64,000 bases of DNA, from assembly GCA_013368315.1 (NCBI GenBank), contig JAACJM010000107.1:124001-188000 (forward strand), read 5' to 3'. Positions 34,470 through 46,486 of this stretch are shown here, piece by piece. Made by a program: the position numbers and the translations under genes. The stretch comes from Tetrapyrgos nigripes (taxonomy: Eukaryota > Basidiomycota > Agaricomycetes > Agaricales > Campanellaceae). The notes below the pieces were generated by a model, which did no database searches, was not told where the DNA came from, and worked only from the letters and a program-made list of their open reading frames with translations. The stretch's first letter is position 1; each line of letters opens with the position of its first letter.

Positions 34470-36484
34470 ATGCCGTCCAGGATCACAGTGCTCCAGCTTA
34501 CAGCACTGTACTGGTGCCTTTTTACGGCAGGATGGAATGATGGAAGTACAGGACCGTTGCTTCCTCGTATTCAGGAAGTGTATGATGTTCGTTATTTCTC
34601 AAGTTTAGGGAAATCTGGACTAATAGATCACTGATAAATCCAGGTCAACTTTGTGATCGTTTCTCTCATTTTTGTTTTTGCTTGCGTTGTGGGTCGCGAA
34701 CTCAAATTTTTAGAGCATGGCAGCTTAGGAGCTCTCTAACGGAAAGGGATTCATATTTGGCGCGTGCATAAACGTACCGTTGTCCCATAAATTAGGCTTT
34801 GGGAAGGTTGATCCTACAGGCTCACTGGCCGCGTCAAGAGAAGTATGCTGATAATTCATCGTGCTCTGTCACTCTGTAGGTCATCGTCTTAGGATCGGTC
34901 CTTCAACAAATCGCCTATGCGCTGCAAACCCCAGCATTGCCCTTCCCCGCATATGTCATGTCATTCACGATAAACGGGATTGGTCTGGCCATGCAGGACG
35001 CACAAGCTAATGGGTATACCGCTTCTATGAAGGAGAATCCAGAAACCAGGATGGGAATATTACATGCTGCCTATGGTGCGTGAATTTTTTGCCAGTGATT
35101 CCACTTTTTTGACAGTTCGAAATCTGACATTCTAGTGTAACAGGTGCCGGGGCCCTTTGCGCACCACTCGTTGCAACTCAGTTCTCTACGATGCGTCGAT
35201 GGTCATTCTATTACTTTTGTTCCCTCGCCATAGCCACCATGAACACTATATTCTTGTCGGTTGTTTTCCGATTCAGAAGACAGGATGGTAGTCAAGATCT
35301 TTACCTTGCACTGAATATTACCTGACTGACCCCATTCTCCTTGCAGTATGTTTGGCCGAGCTAGAAAAAGACATCTCGGAAGCAACATCAATTACTGATT
35401 CCGAGAAAGGGACAGTCACGCCTCGGCCTAGCGCTGGAAACGATGATTCGACTGACGCTCCAAATATCTCTTCCCAAGCCGAATTAAACCCCATCTCTTT
35501 GCTCCAGATTCTCTCGAACAAATACGTCAACATTATTGCTTTCTTCATCCTTGTCTATGTCGGAGTAGAGGTGGGCCCCTTTTTACTAGTTGTGCCATGG
35601 CACCGGTGACCATATTCTCGTTACAGGTCACTATTGGCGGTAAAATTTCCAATCACTCGTCATCCTCCTTTTCATGAATCCTCATTTCTGTTTTCGTCCT
35701 ACAGGATGGATCGTTACGTATGTCCTCGACGTTCGTAGCGGTGGAACCAGTTCTGGATACATCGCTACAGGTTTCTGGGCTGGACTCATGCTCGGAAGAG
35801 TTGTACTTCTACCCGTCAACAAATACGTCGGTGAACAGAGAGTGATGTATCTATACTTAGGAATCTCTATTGTGTACGTCCGCTTCATCACCTTCCTTTT
35901 AAGCCTCCATTCACCTACCTATGCATCTACCTTTTAGCTTGATCCTCCTCATTTGGCTCGTTCCCTCGTTAATCCTGTCCGGCGTCCTCATCTCCATCAT
36001 CGGTCTCCTAATTGGTCCATGTTACCCTATCACGATGAATGCTACAAGTCGAATCATACCTAAGCATATGTTGACAGGATCTATTGGGTGGATTGCTGGG
36101 TTTGGCCAAGCCGGAAGCGCACTATTCCCTTTCATTACGGGTGCAATTGGGGAGAGGTGGGGAATTGTGAGGTTGATGCCTTTGTGGGTGGATTCTTTTG
36201 GTGTAATTTCGTTTTTGGTCAACGCAAGTCTTTACAGGTTACTCGCACTGATGGTGACTACCATGCTTTTGTGGGTTTTAGTCCCTGGACCTGGGTCTGC
36301 TCGTAACAGTTCCAAAGCTCCTGACCAAGCCCAATCGAGAAGAGCTGAACCTGTTACGGAGGAAAAATCTGCGTCTGCGCCTATACCTGACGCTGCGACT
36401 GCTTCCAGTGCAGGGCATAGACCAGATTTCGGAAAAAATGGAGATCCTGCTGAAGAGGAGATACAAGACAGGCAGAGGAGATAG
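34470..36484 (+). CDS. MFS transporter, fucose-permease-like
   Basis: A multi-exon gene for a major-facilitator protein of the FHS/Bsc6-like group. Helix 1 begins right after the start (MPSRITVLQLTALYWCLFTA) and is followed by GWNDGSTGPLLPRIQ, a typical motif of this group. Later blocks are PLSHKLGFGK, LQQIAYALQTPALPFPAYVM, GAGALCAPLVATQFS, a cytoplasmic loop rich in Ser/Glu, GWIVTYVLDVRSGGTSSGYI, GFWAGLMLGRVVLLPVNKYVG, and GSIGWIAGFGQAGSALFPF. A 58-base intron inside the last part (GTGGGT to TTTACAG, near 36182-36239) restores MPLLLALMVTTMLLWVLVP as the final helix. The start is the only ATG in frame before helix 1. The polar C-tail is about 60 residues. The substrate, probably a small sugar or metabolite, is unknown. 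Confidence 0.82.
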
Positions 36485-37540
36485 ATCATAGAGCCGAGGA
36501 ATAACACAACGGGATTTGTGGTGACTGTAGCCAACACCGACAAGTGGATAAAATATTCAAGGGTTTACGAAGCCACAAGATTTCAACGACTAACGACAAG
36601 TGACTCGGGCGTCAGAGAGGAAGAACCTCGGGTTTAGAGGAGACGTAGGGAATATTTCATTTCACAGGCCACATTAGACAGTAGCGGATCTGTTGTACAC
36701 ATGTATTTTCCTGCTAGATTTTAAGAAGGAACACGACAAACATACGGATCCCATGATAGGATACACTACGTTGACTTACATGGGCTTCTGCAGGACGAGT
36801 TTCTTCTCTGATAACGTTGAAAAGAAGAACTTGAGGAGAACGATTCGAATTACTCGCGCGACGCATGCCCCGCGGCGAACGTCACCTGGCTTGAACACAC
36901 CCTGCCACTGTCAGTCTCAGAGAATCCGAATGCAGCTCATCAGCAGCCCTGAGGTGAGTACTCATGTGGCCTGTCGCAAGGAAACAATACTGAAGCATAA
37001 CCGCGTACTGGAACTTCACAAATCTGAATTAGCTCGTCAGATTCAGCTGTAGTATAGAATCTCGATGCCATTCAGCCGACGTATATTCTGGGCATCTCGA
37101 ATGGTCGTAGATGCTGAAACAGATGGATAACTGGGAAGCCGGTTCTGTATGGTGGTGGTCTAAATTTGTCCCCGTTTCACTTTTTTTTGCTTGAAAGTCG
37201 GTGCTGAGAGGTTCTTATTGTACGGCAGCCACCACTTCTTGAATCCAGATCAAGCCCAGGTCAACGGTATGTAGATTTTTGCCAACATGTTTGCTGATTA
37301 TGACGGCCACGAGATAGGACAATGCGTCAACGCGAAATGCTTGTTGTCTTGGACCACCATGCTCCTGAGTAAGTAGAGGACAGCACATCCGGCTATGAAA
37401 CGCCTATCGATATCAAAGCTCTCTAGAATATTATCGGACCATATCCCACTCTACCCCATTTATTTTCCATGGGTTCTCGACTCTCATTAGGTCTTTCCGA
37501 GACCGCCTGACACTTGCAGTGTCATCTTCCATCAGCACGA
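36485..37540. other. Intergenic, no supported gene
   Basis: A 119-codon plus-strand frame (36693-37052) has no recognisable domain and is probably chance. The right part is the promoter of cerato-platanin C. Confidence 0.4.
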
Positions 37541-37560
37541 CGGGCATTCCTTTCCGCACA
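37541..37560 (+). promoter_or_regulatory. Conserved upstream block of cerato-platanin C
   Basis: CGGGCATTCCTTTCCGCACA, near-identical to the block at 30061-30090 before copy A. A nearby GAGGCGTCC is also shared with copy A. Confidence 0.5.
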
Positions 37561-37589
37561 GCTGACATTGAACGAGGCGTCCTGCATCG

Positions 37590-37597
37590 TATTTAAG
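37590..37597 (+). promoter_or_regulatory. TATTTAAG core promoter of cerato-platanin C
   Basis: TATTTAAG followed by CTGGACA, 97 bases before the start codon. It is followed by a leader (CTCAGAGCTCATCCTCTACA) shared with the other copies. Confidence 0.65.
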
Positions 37598-37693
37598 CTG
37601 GACAATGAAGGCCTCTTTTTCCTCAGAGCTCATCCTCTACACACCAGCTTCAGCTTCAACTAATCTATCCACCCATCCACTCTAATCCATACC

Positions 37694-38131
37694 ATGAAGT
37701 TCTTCGCCGGTGTCACCTCTGTTGCTCTCCTCCTCCCCGTCCTTACTGGTGCCGTCCAACTCCAGTACGACAACCACTACGACGATGCCGGTGCTTCTCT
37801 GAACACCGTCGCATGTTCTGACGGCGTCAACGGCCTCGAAACTCGCTTTGGCTTCAAGACCTTTGGGGACATCCCACAATTCCCTCACATTGGTGCAGCA
37901 GCAGCCGTTGAGGGATGGAATTCTGTCAATTGTGGAACGTGCTACAAATTGTCGTACACGAATGGAAATGGGAAGACCACGTCTATTCATATGTTGGCCG
38001 TTGATCATGCTGGTACTGGGTTCAATGTCGCCCAGGCTGCGATGGACGAGTTGACGGGTGGTCAAGCTGTTGCACTTGGAAGGGTGGATGTTACCTCGAA
38101 GCAGGTCAACATCAAAAACTGCGGGTTGTAA
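37694..38131 (+). CDS. Cerato-platanin family protein, copy C
   Basis: A 145-residue single-exon paralogue on the opposite strand from copies A and B. One extra leucine lengthens the signal peptide (MKFFAGVTSVALLLPVLTGA). The four cysteines are kept. Distinct residues include QLQYDNHYDD, SDGVNG, NSVNCGTC, GNGKTTSIHM and SKQVNIKNCGL. The stop lies three bases before GTGAGT, so a 3' UTR intron is possible. An MFS transporter and an unidentified gene lie between it and copy B, so after duplication the family was dispersed or inverted locally. Confidence 0.93.
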   Translation: MKFFAGVTSVALLLPVLTGAVQLQYDNHYDDAGASLNTVACSDGVNGLETRFGFKTFGDIPQFPHIGAAAAVEGWNSVNCGTCYKLSYTNGNGKTTSIHMLAVDHAGTGFNVAQAAMDELTGGQAVALGRVDVTSKQVNIKNCGL

Positions 38132-38689
38132 TTGTGAGTTTTTTGTTTTGAAAAACTCGTCGCTGGCTGAGATTGACGCACATGTGTAGAGGTTGTAATA
38201 CTAATCGGGCAAGAAGGATTCTTCGCACATCGACTTTACTGGACTTTGAATGGACTCATAATGGACTGAACTTTTCTGTACTTGGAATGGGCTGTACGCG
38301 CATGTGTTGTAGTAAATTTAGTTGCAGTCTTGCTTGTACTCGATTAGCTAGACAGCATCAAATCATCTGTTATACGCGCATGTTTTCTGCTAATTGAGGG
38401 ACAATGGAAAATCTGGATTAATAGTGATACTGTAAGTAACACAAACATAACATTTGTTACTACATACTATACGGTATACTTGCATTAGTAAAGTTACAAG
38501 ACAGTGATGAACTACACAAAAGCAACGTACACACAGCAATGACAACAAGGCAAATACAGAAAGCAGCGACCAAAACGAGTTACGAAGACGTGAGGCCAAA
38601 ACAGAAACCTCGAGACTTGCAAGCTATCGAGACAAGCGACGTCCTTGTAGTGTCCAAGAAAGGAAGAAACAACTTCTGTCCGCTGACGG

Positions 38690-40511
38690 TCAACGTCTTG
38701 CTACTCTTCTCCCTGAGCGACTTCCAGGTCCCAAGGGCTCGACTATCTCCCGCCGTCTACGAACAGACACCGGACTACTCCCCAGATTGCCACCCCTGAC
38801 GCTTCCTTCGGCACTCTCCTCGCTCGTGGCATGATGCCGGATGCCCTCGTACTCGTAGGCGGCACTGACACCACTATAATCAACCGATTCAACGTCGACG
38901 TCAATATCAACACGCCTGCTTTGGAAAGTCTTCCCTTCATGCACGGTACCAGGCTCGAAAAGAGTCACACCCTGTGCGCGAGGTGCTCGCAGTAGATCGC
39001 GGAGTGGAAGGATGAGTGTGTCCTTTGAGATTGGGATTGGAACGGATAATGATAATGGGTAGGAGCCGTTGGAGCTAGGGTTTTGGGTTTGGGTTTTACG
39101 GTGGAGGTCCTTCCAGAAAGAGCGGTATGTGTCGATTTGCTGGGAACTATTGAGGTAGAATCCACCATTCAGAAGGGAATCATCATGAGAGGAAAAGCAC
39201 TACACACCACTGAATTTCTTCCAACTTCGTGTCCAAAGTTACCAAATCTAATCTTGAAGACCTAGATCCTGAGGCCACCTCAGACGCAGAACCAGAAGAT
39301 GGTACTTCCTTTTGAGATTGCTCGGGTTTGCGAATCCGGATCACATTCGCCTCAAAGTAGGATTTCTCCTTCTTCTTCGAGTTAGCCTTGGACGCAAGCT
39401 TTGGCTCGACAAGTTGAGTCCTGCCTCTTCCTGGAATAGCTGCATCACCATTGACCTGGTTCTCGTCTTGTCTCTGAGGTGGATCCAAATACGTTCTGTT
39501 CTCCGAATAGTCCTCCCTAGACTCGTTTCCAGCTTCGTCAAGAAAGCGTTCGTCTTGAAGTTCAGGCAAAAGCGTGGCCGATCCTGGGTGGTGTCTGGCA
39601 ATGGCAGTTAAGGGATTCTGAGGCGCTAGCTCACGTCTGGAAAAGGCATTGGTATGGAATGGGGTATGGATCTTGGAAGAGTAGACGACACGGCTCCGAC
39701 TTGAACATGTAGAATGACGATAGTCTTGGGGAATACTGAAGGAAGATACAGAGTAGCCTGGTGCACCAGACTCGGAAGAGTTCATCTCGTCTTCTTCGTC
39801 CTCGTGAACAAGTGTAAGACTCAAACCGATTTCTTGTTCTTCTGCGTAGTTTGTGTTGTGGTTTAGTCTCTGTCGCTTCGTGGGATGTTGATCGGTAGTG
39901 TCACAGCTGCCAGGACTCCAATTATGTTGCGTGAAGGATTTGGGAGAGGAAGAGGGTGAAGGATCGAAGTTTCGCAAGGTTTGCTTGAAGCTGGTCTCAA
40001 AAAAGGCATCTTCGTGCACGATGGCTCTTGGGTCAAATAAGTCTGGAGAGGAGGGAAGTATAAGTTCAGGTCAATGTGATGAGGTGCCTAGCTTGAAACC
40101 AAGAACGCACGATCCAAGACATAACTCGAAGCAGGCATCAAAAATGCATTTGAGATGCATGCACAAATCCAAGCAGGATGGTAGACCTATCGATGAAAAT
40201 TTATGAGACGTCGAGGAACGGCGAAGAAACCCCATACAATTAGCTGTTTGGCGGTCAACCTATACAGACATATTCAGACACGGAGAAATAATGAAGAGGA
40301 CTCGAAGCGTACCGTTTCCACCACACATCATCAGTTCCAGCACAAAAGAAATAATCCGCCTCGTAGAAATCTTGTTCAGAGTGAGTGAGCTTGCCTTGAT
40401 GTTGAACTGATAGCAGGGTTTTCGTCAGTATAAAGAACCGTCACGATAGAACAGGCTAACCCCAAAGGACGCGAAAATGTCGTGGAACAGAGGGACTGAA
40501 GCAGGCTGCAT
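38690..40511 (-). CDS. Unidentified nuclear-type protein
   Basis: A minus-strand multi-exon gene. Confident parts are the last exon (38690-39146, ending GPGSRSGRRVARR) and the long exon 39208-40042, which carries LFDPRAIVHEDAFFETSFKQ, a basic cluster TKRQRLNHN and many Ser/Glu-rich stretches. Upstream, a segment EQDFYEADYFFCAGTDDVWW at about 40310-40380 is clearly coding. MQPASVPLFHDIFASFGVSL, from an ATG at 40511, may be the start. The joins between these upstream pieces are not certain. The basic, disordered, acidic-patch composition suggests a nuclear protein. I recognise no domain; it may be lineage-specific. Confidence 0.5.
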
Positions 40512-40986
40512 CACCGTGTATCTCGTCAATATCAGACTGCACAGAAATACGTAAAAGACGAACCCATTCTGTGAAGGAACAGCATCTCTCACCCAAGCAT
40601 TTGAAACAACGGTGGATAAGCCGAGCAGCGATTTGGCAGCGATGGGGTGAGGTTGAGGAGACGCGTCTCACGCTCCTATTCTTGACTGCCAACCTCCATG
40701 CTCTACTCTCCTGTCATGCTTTCGGAACATACCAGAAGATGTGGCGACTCCAGAGCTTCTAGTCAGGGCTCTGCTTGAAATGAGAATCTTAAGAAATGCC
40801 CCTTTTCCGTCCAGTTTCACTGCTAGAACGCGTTCTTGCACTTGCGACTACCCGATCCTCAATGCAGAATGCACTAAGTTGTCCGCTTACGTGCTAGCTG
40901 TTTACCTTTTCGTAGTACGTACTTGATTACGCTCGATGTGGCTATAGTGGTTGGTCCAGTGACTATAAGAATGCGTCTTGTACGCT

Positions 40987-43900
40987 ATGGGATCGGATAC
41001 TTCTGACCCCGATAGCGAAAGCCCAATTCGAGCAACTCTCCCTAGCATGCCGCTCGTGTCTCTGGATATCGCACTCCGCCGTTCCTTCGATTACATCGTA
41101 ATAGGTGGTTTTTTGCGTGCATGTAAATATTCGCTTACACTAATACCATCTTCATGCAGGTGGAGGAGTACGTGGCTGTTATCTACAGACTTGAGATGTT
41201 GGACTCTGAAAAAACGTTTCTTAACTCATTTCGCGGTCAGACTGCAGGTCTTACACTCGCCTCTCGTCTTTCAGAATCACCAGATATCTCTGTCCTGGTC
41301 CTGGAAGCGGGAGACGCGAATCTGGACGACCCTCTAATCAGTGGGTTATCATTTCTAATAGGTCTGCGGTTTCTAACAATATCACTGGTACGTAGCTCGG
41401 CCAGCTCAATATGGAGCCCACTTCATGAAGCCAGAGTACGACTGGGGTTTTAAAACAGTGCGCTTTCGTCAGGGATTTGTGTTCCACTGTAGCTAATTAC
41501 GCATATACGTAGGTTCCTCAACGATACGCTGCCAACAATCAATCCTTTTGGCCTCGAGGGAAGGGTCTGGGTGGAAGCTCTTCCATAAACTTTCATGTTT
41601 GGTCTGTTCCACCGAAGTATGATATAGACGGTACGTTCCATTCCCACTCTAGCTCAGGTACTGACGATACGCATAGCTTGGGAACGACTTGGAAATCCTG
41701 GCTGGAATTGGGAAATGTACGAGAAATATGCCGAGCAATGTGTGACGTGCGTCAGATCTCCTGCTTTGTCAATATGCAGAGCTGATTTTTTTTGCCAACG
41801 TAGATATCGTCCTGTTCCATCGAGTAACGAAGCTCTCAATGTTTGGGACTCGAAGAAATCTTTTGGGTCTGGTGTGTGGGCTACCCGAAGACGTCAGCTC
41901 GTTCAAGCTCACTCTCGTACAGGACCCTTGAAACTCTCATATCCAATCACTATATCTGACCTCGATTGGAAGATGCAAGAGGTGCGTTGAGATGCGCCTT
42001 TTGGTCCTAGCCAGATTTTTGATACCGTCCCACTACCAAGGCTCTCATTAACCTGGGCATTAACCGTTCTGCTGCACCAGTAAGTCTCAAATACTAATTT
42101 TCCAGACGTTTTAGCTGAAGCTGTCATCTGCTTTACCCAGTATCATGGTGATGTACGTCCTTCTGAACGTGAAGTGTGCCATTGTACTGATCTATGGAAA
42201 CAGACAACCGGAGTGTACGCGGCCCTCAATACTTTGGATCCTGCCACGGTTTCGAGGTCGTATTCCGCTACTGTCCGTTCAGCTCTTTCCTACGGTCTTC
42301 CTAGGCATAACTGATGTCGTACTACCCAGGCCTTCTACCAACCAATCACCACCCGACCCAATCTTTTCGTTCTTCCCAATGCCCATGTACACCGTATTCT
42401 CTCCGAAGGAGAACACGATAACGTCGTTGCTTCTGGAGTTGAGTTCAGATATCGGACAGACAAGACTGCGTATGTTGTAAAGGTCAACAAAGAAGTTATT
42501 CTTTGCGCAGGGTATGTCTTGTTTCTTCGAAGATGGCCACATCAAGAATGCAATTATATGGATGGTTGACGAGACGTATCATGATAGTGCCCTCAAGTCA
42601 CCAGCTGTACTCGAACACTCAGGCATAGGCCGACCAGATATCTTGAAGAAACTCAACGTGCCAGTTAAAGTTGCTCTGGATGGAGTAGGAGAGCATGTCC
42701 AAGAGCATCAGTACATTGGATTAGCCTTTGGTACGAAATATTGTCCTCACTCATATTTGCAGGAAGCTTGACATTCAATCTGGTCTGTTCTTTATGATGC
42801 TGTAGAGCTAAAACCTGGCGTGCCAGATGAGACTCTTGATCTCTCGCGAGACGAGGCTATCAATGCAAAGCAGTTGGAGTTGTAGTACGTGCATCTTTCG
42901 AGTTTGTCCTTCGCGAAAGTGGAGTCTCAAGCGCCTTCCGATTCTTACAGCGCCAAACGTCAAGGCATTTACACCATGGGCATCGTTTCGTTTGCCTTCG
43001 TTCCTCCCTCCACTATCATGGGTGAAGCTCTTGCAAAATCCATGTACGAGTCGCAGAAGCAAAAGATCGAGGCAGAGAGCGAAAAATATAATCCAGGGCT
43101 GAAGGACCAGTATACTATCATGCTGGAGAGGTTGAAAGGAGAACAAACAGGAGGTTGCGAAATTATTGGCTTTCCCGGGTTTTTGTCTTCTCCAAGTGCG
43201 TGCTGTGCTGTTTTTCATCGTTGTCGGGTGCTAATCAATTTGCGTCTGGCAGATCCTCCCGTGCCAGGAAAGAAATACTACAGCATTCTCGCCGCTACCA
43301 ACCATTGCTTCTCCAGAGGACACATCCACGCAACGTCACCGGATCCTCAAGCTGATCCTGAGATTGATCCCAACTACTTTGAGCACGATATTGGTCAGTG
43401 CTTTTGTCTTCTTTGTCATTTATGGAATTTAACTGATTTTCCTTCTTTTTTAGACCTCAAAGTCTACATCGAAATCGTCAAGTATATTCGGAAGGTAGCG
43501 CGGACAGAGCCCTTGGCAGATTCTCTTAGTATGGTCCCACTTTGCCTTTTGTACCAAACTTCTCAAGGACGACTTCTTTTGCAGGTGAAGAACTCAACCC
43601 GGGTGCACTCGTACAGACCGACGAACAAATCGCTGGTGAGTACTTTCCCATTTTCGTCACGGTATATCATCGGGGAAACCTAGGAAAAAACACAAACGGA
43701 TTATACTGATGCCATATTGTATGTAGAATGGATAATGAAAAACGCTAGTACGACATACCATACCGCAGGTTCATTATCCATGTTACCGAGGGAGAAGAAC
43801 GGCGTGGTAGATCCCGAACTCAAGGTTTATGGTACAAAGAACATTCGTGTTGCAGATCTCTCTATCGTGCCTCTGCATTTCTCAGGACACTCACAGGGTG

Positions 43901-44211
43901 AGTATCAAGCTGTATCAAGTGCCATCGCAACAGTTCTGACACCGAGCCTTCTTTTTCTTTCTGCTAACCACGATGTTCTTCTGTTCTTCTACCATATTCT
44001 TCTATTCCCTCCTTCCTCCTTCCGTCTCTTCCATGATGTTTGTTTAACCGTTAACCGTTTCCGTCAACCTTCTTCAGCAACGGCATACGTCATTGGTGGA
44101 AGAGGTTAGTACCATTGACCATGATTGGCCTTTTTCCGCCGTGCGTTCTCATTCACAGCTGACTTGGAATAATTACTAGCGGCGGACCTCATCCTGGGTT
44201 CGAGATCTTGA
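40987..44211 (+). CDS. GMC oxidoreductase
   Basis: An FAD-dependent glucose-methanol-choline oxidoreductase (alcohol oxidase/dehydrogenase type) split by many small introns. The dinucleotide-binding motif reads DYIVIGGGGTAGLTLASRLS once an 8-nt exon (GTGGAGGA at 41160-41167) is included. Both family signatures are present: GKGLGGSSSINFHVW and GALKSPAVLEHSGIG. The catalytic histidine pair lies in STTYHTAGSLSML and PLHFSGHSQATAYVIG. Introns near 41390, 42264-42321 and 42885-42950 remove apparent stops, so the gene looks intact rather than broken. There is no clear signal peptide before the flavin fold, so an intracellular or non-classically located enzyme is possible. The product ends GGRAADLILGSRS. 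An alternative start is the ATG at 41047. Confidence 0.87.
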
Positions 44212-44732
44212 TTGCGGCGTGGCATTGTTTTTCAGCTTTTCTTGTTCAGGTGGGCACTTGCAGCCAGGAGGCGGCGTACCGTGTCTGAGCGTGTCTGATA
44301 CTCATTTTTTTTACATACGGTCCCGTTTAGAGCATGAGTACGTACCAACAAAACGGACCGTATACTTATGTGCAGGAATGGTACAATAGCGATGTAACAC
44401 AGGCCCCATGGCCAAGTACTGGTCCAAAACACAAACGCGAAGCAAGAGATGTAACTGTTAGTAGTGTTTGTGTACAGTACTAATTTGAAGATGACTCAAT
44501 GACAAGGCTTCAAAGTCAGAGAGGATAACGGGGGTGATAAATGACGAGCACAGGATGAGTACGAATATGGGCCGGGGAAGTAACATTCTGTGGTACACTG
44601 TCGACCGTAGACACCGACACTAATGTCAATGATTAGGTTACAACCATAGATACATGGGTAGCAGGATAGACTTGAACTAATCAGAGGTCTTTCTCATAAG
44701 TAGCAAAACAAGTGATACTTGTTCGTGGATGA

Positions 44733-45783
44733 TCAGGAAAACTGAGGCTTCTCTTTCGACCGTTCCATAGCTGTTGAAAGACAAGGAAATGGGAGAGTCG
44801 TAGGGTTAGCACGAGGACGAGGATGAGTGCATAGAAATGAAGAGAGGGGGGGGGGGGGGGGGGGAGATGGACTTCTGCTGGCCAGACTAGGCACAAAAAG
44901 CGCCATATGCCCATAGGACAAGCAGGAGGGGAAGAAAAACAAAGAAAAAGAAATGAAGAAAAAACAAAGGAAGAAGAAAGGAAGAAAGGAAGAAAGAAAA
45001 GAGAAAAAGAACAGAAAACTCACGATTATACTGCAAAAGCTTCTCAATCAAATCAACATGCGTGAGGACCATCCTTCTACAGCAGTAACGTTTTAGTTGG
45101 AGTTCGTCGAGAGCGTCTCTGTGTTGGTGTTTCGAAAGAGAAGGATTTTGCGTCAGTGTCATATTGGGTGTTGCACGAAGGACGTGACAGAAAAGAGAGA
45201 ACAGGAACGGGTAATAGGATTGGAGGAGGTTGGAAAGGCCATAAATGATAAGATAGACATGAAATGATTGTTGTCGGCCCGTCAAAAAACAAAAAAGAAA
45301 AAAAAGGGACAACACAACACAACCCGAGTCGAGAATCCGACACGAAAACCAAAAACCAAAACCAAAACCAAAAAACCGACACCAGAAACCAAAAACAAGA
45401 AGACTAAGACAAAAACCCAAGACAAAACTCACCCTTCACTCATGTCCTTCCCCAACAACTCGAGGTAAACATTCCACTTGTCCCCGATGACTTTTCCACA
45501 GGAGAAACAGCGCACAGGGATGATCTATTTTTTATGTTTAGCGTGTCGGTGTTCAGGTTCCGGGGTGGGGGTGGGTACGACATGAGGGAGATAAGGTGAG
45601 ATGGGACCAGACCCACACAGAGCGCGTTGCATATTCCGGATTCCAGTTAAACAGGGAGAGGTAAGATGACACGATGTGAGTCAATCGTCGAGTTGAGTGT
45701 TAGTGTTAGTATAGTAGAAATGCGAAGGAATGTCAGTAAAAGGAAAATGAAGCTCATAGTAATACTTTGAGGCTACTGACCAT
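44733..45783 (-). CDS. RNA polymerase subunit Rpb10 (ABC10-beta)
   Basis: Four coding exons (45781-45783, 45433-45524, 45024-45118, 44733-44770) give 75 residues, the family length being about 65-75. This subunit is shared by RNA polymerases I, II and III. The zinc-binding pairs are in [17 protein letters not shown] and [20 protein letters not shown], which together are diagnostic. The end is [14 protein letters not shown]. The initiator ATG stands alone before a 256-base intron with a GTCAGT donor. Introns 2 and 3 are also long (314 and 253 bases) and low in complexity. Large simple-sequence frames on both strands around 44733-45470 are artefacts of these introns. Confidence 0.9.
44846..44864. 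repeat. Poly-G tract in RPB10 intron 3
   Basis: An uninterrupted run of 19 G on the plus strand (C in the RPB10 transcript), inside a purine-rich stretch reaching to 45012. Confidence 0.9.
45345..45378. repeat. AAAACC repeat in RPB10 intron 2
   Basis: Short AAAACC/AAAAACC units in tandem. The minus-strand reading gives a false FWFWF protein. Confidence 0.8.
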
Positions 45784-46486
45784 TGTAACCTAGTGTTTCG
45801 TGTTTCGAGTACCGTGAGCCTTCTCCGTGGTAGTGGTAGTGGCAGTAGATGGCAGTAGAATTACAACAGTCTCAGAACAGAACCGTAAAGGTTGAACCGT
45901 GAACCGGCAAACCAACACTAAAAAGTTGGCAAGGAAGATTGTGTCAGTTGTTTGGTTTGGTAAACAACTTGAAGGATCGAGAAAGCTGAGAAGCGCGCTT
46001 TTACATGAATTACATTGCGAAAATAAGGGTTCTGATTCTGAAGTCATACCAAGGCATGCAGTACATAGAGAGAGTAGGACCAAAGGGCTCAAGGACGGCC
46101 TGGACCTGAAGGCCTGAAGAGCAACTGAAGAGTCAGAGACTGACGAAAGTATAGAGACAAAAGACTCGGAATTGCGAAAGAAAGCTTGCGAGAACAGTCA
46201 GTCACTAATGCTATAGCGTACAGACATATACTGAAATGTTTTTCAGCATTCGTACTGGACAGACAATGCAACGAGGGATATCCCAATCCTCCAATACCGA
46301 GATGCACGTCCGTTCCCTGCTTCCCATCCCTCCCGACACCAACTGACTGCAGAGCGTGGCCAACTGGCAGTCCCTTAGCATACTTCTCCGGCCAGCTGGT
46401 CACCCAAGGCAGCCTTGACCAGCGGCGGAATATTAAAACCAGACTCGACGCGTCTTTTTCTTCTCGGAATCCCATACGAAGAGAAG

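Noticed and set aside
41400..42330. Apparent stop codons and frameshifts in the GMC gene
   Set aside because: Canonical introns (for example 42264-42321) remove them and restore family motifs, so the gene is not called a pseudogene.
44887..45432. 181-codon minus-strand frame rich in Phe and Trp
   Set aside because: It runs through RPB10 introns 2 and 3 and reads simple-sequence repeats. The true RPB10 exons lie inside in a spliced arrangement.
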